NCBI GenBank assembly: GCA_003553895.1
Contig: PWFM01000110.1
Span: 1 to 6,229 of the forward strand
DNA: 6,229 bases
Direction: 5' to 3'
Source: Syntrophomonadaceae bacterium
GTDB lineage: Bacteria; Bacillota; Dethiobacteria; DTU022
A program made the translations under genes and the position numbers. A model generated the notes under the pieces. That model made no database searches. It saw only the letters and a list, made by a program, of their open reading frames with translations, and was not told the origin of the DNA. Below are positions 5,698 to 6,229 of this stretch, one piece after another; the first letter of the stretch is position 1, and every line of letters starts with the position of its first letter.

Positions 5698-6229
5698 ATG
5701 AAAAAGCAGTTATGGGGTGTAATCTTTCTTGTTCTCGGAGTTCTGGTCTTGCTGCAGGTCCTGGGAGTTTATGATCTCGGGCTTGCTATCTGGCCGACGG
5801 TATTGCTATTGCTTGGTGTTGTCATCTTGACAGAGAGTATCAGCTTTGGCCTGATTTCCTGGATCACCCTCGGGCTGGGATTATGGGTAGGGGGGATCGG
5901 CCTTTTTGGCATACTTTTCAATGCCGGAGTAACTGAAATAAGCGGCAGCGATATTGCCCGTTTTGGCTGGCCTCTGATCCTGGTGGCTATCGGGCTTTCC
6001 ATCTTGTTCGGGGATCGGAACCTTTTTTTCAGGAAGCTCTTTTTACGGGGCGACCATGATGAAGCTGTCGGGGGCGGCTATTCCCAGGTACGTCATATCG
6101 GTGATCTATACCACGGCCGGGCTCCCTGGACTCTGGATCAGGATCTGGAGTTTTTTCATGGTATCGGCGATGTGGTCCTCGATTTTACCACTGCTGAGAT
6201 TAAGCCCGGGACGCACCGGGTTTACCTCA
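5698..6229 (+). CDS. LiaF-like membrane protein, 3' end outside window
   Basis: The frame from ATG 5698 stays open for 177 codons to the window edge. AAAGGGG (5682-5688) lies 9 nt upstream, supporting the start. Seen: four hydrophobic helices at about 6-24, 29-45, 50-74 and 88-104, rich in L, G and V, with a first pair resembling the toast-rack/DUF5668-type transmembrane region; a short charged linker at about 105-145; then FFHGIGDVVLDFTTAEIKPG at 152-171 followed by HRVYL. That last block matches the start of the LiaF C-terminal domain (cell wall-active antibiotic response family), in which G-G-x-x-x-D-x-T strands repeat. In Bacilli, LiaF restrains the LiaS-LiaR two-component system that senses envelope damage. 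Here that role is inferred; a LiaS/LiaR pair, if any, would lie to the right. Roughly a third or more of the protein is probably missing. Confidence 0.75.
   Translation, partial: MKKQLWGVIFLVLGVLVLLQVLGVYDLGLAIWPTVLLLLGVVILTESISFGLISWITLGLGLWVGGIGLFGILFNAGVTEISGSDIARFGWPLILVAIGLSILFGDRNLFFRKLFLRGDHDEAVGGGYSQVRHIGDLYHGRAPWTLDQDLEFFHGIGDVVLDFTTAEIKPGTHRVYL

Noticed and set aside
5769..6002. 77-codon open frame on the minus strand
   Set aside because: It is antisense to the LiaF-like gene, whose hydrophobic helices and C-terminal motif are convincing.

Overview
The window reads as ordinary bacterial chromosome with about half G+C (estimated by eye) and dense coding. Strong Shine-Dalgarno sites, a TTG start, extended -10 promoters and a LiaF-like membrane gene suggest a Bacillota organism, probably an anaerobic Clostridia-type one. 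This is inference from gene style; no rRNA or marker gene is present to settle it. I see no tRNA, CRISPR array, insertion sequence or phage gene.

Layout. On the plus strand, positions 1-3216 carry three genes: a metallo-beta-lactamase-fold hydrolase of the COG1237 type cut by the left edge; an aminotransferase class V (PLP) protein of the 'cysteine desulfurase-like' VC1184/TIGR01976 type, starting 3 nt after the first gene stops; and, after a 90-nt gap with a possible promoter, a NIF3/DUF34-family metal-binding protein starting at TTG. A 45-nt convergent junction follows. On the minus strand, 5403-3262 encodes a 713-residue fused alpha-beta ADP-forming acyl-CoA synthetase. A 294-nt divergent intergenic region follows, with an extended -10 promoter facing each way and two dyad-symmetric sequences around the rightward one. 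The rightward gene, cut by the right edge, encodes a four-helix membrane protein with the start of a LiaF-type C-terminal domain. It has no stop inside the window, so a search for closed reading frames would miss it.

How the genes may work together. The first two are almost certainly co-transcribed and translationally coupled, and the NIF3-like gene may belong to the same unit. All three are conserved families whose physiological substrate in bacteria is poorly defined. The PLP protein lacks a cysteine at the position where SufS-type desulfurases carry the catalytic one, so the usual annotation may mislead. The acyl-CoA synthetase probably interconverts an acyl-CoA with its acid while making or using ATP, which suits an anaerobe living by substrate-level phosphorylation. 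The LiaF-like gene looks like an independently controlled envelope-stress component.

No clear new defence or mobile system is present. The observations most worth following are the coupled hydrolase/PLP pair, the unusual NIF3-like protein and the unassigned operators in the divergent region.
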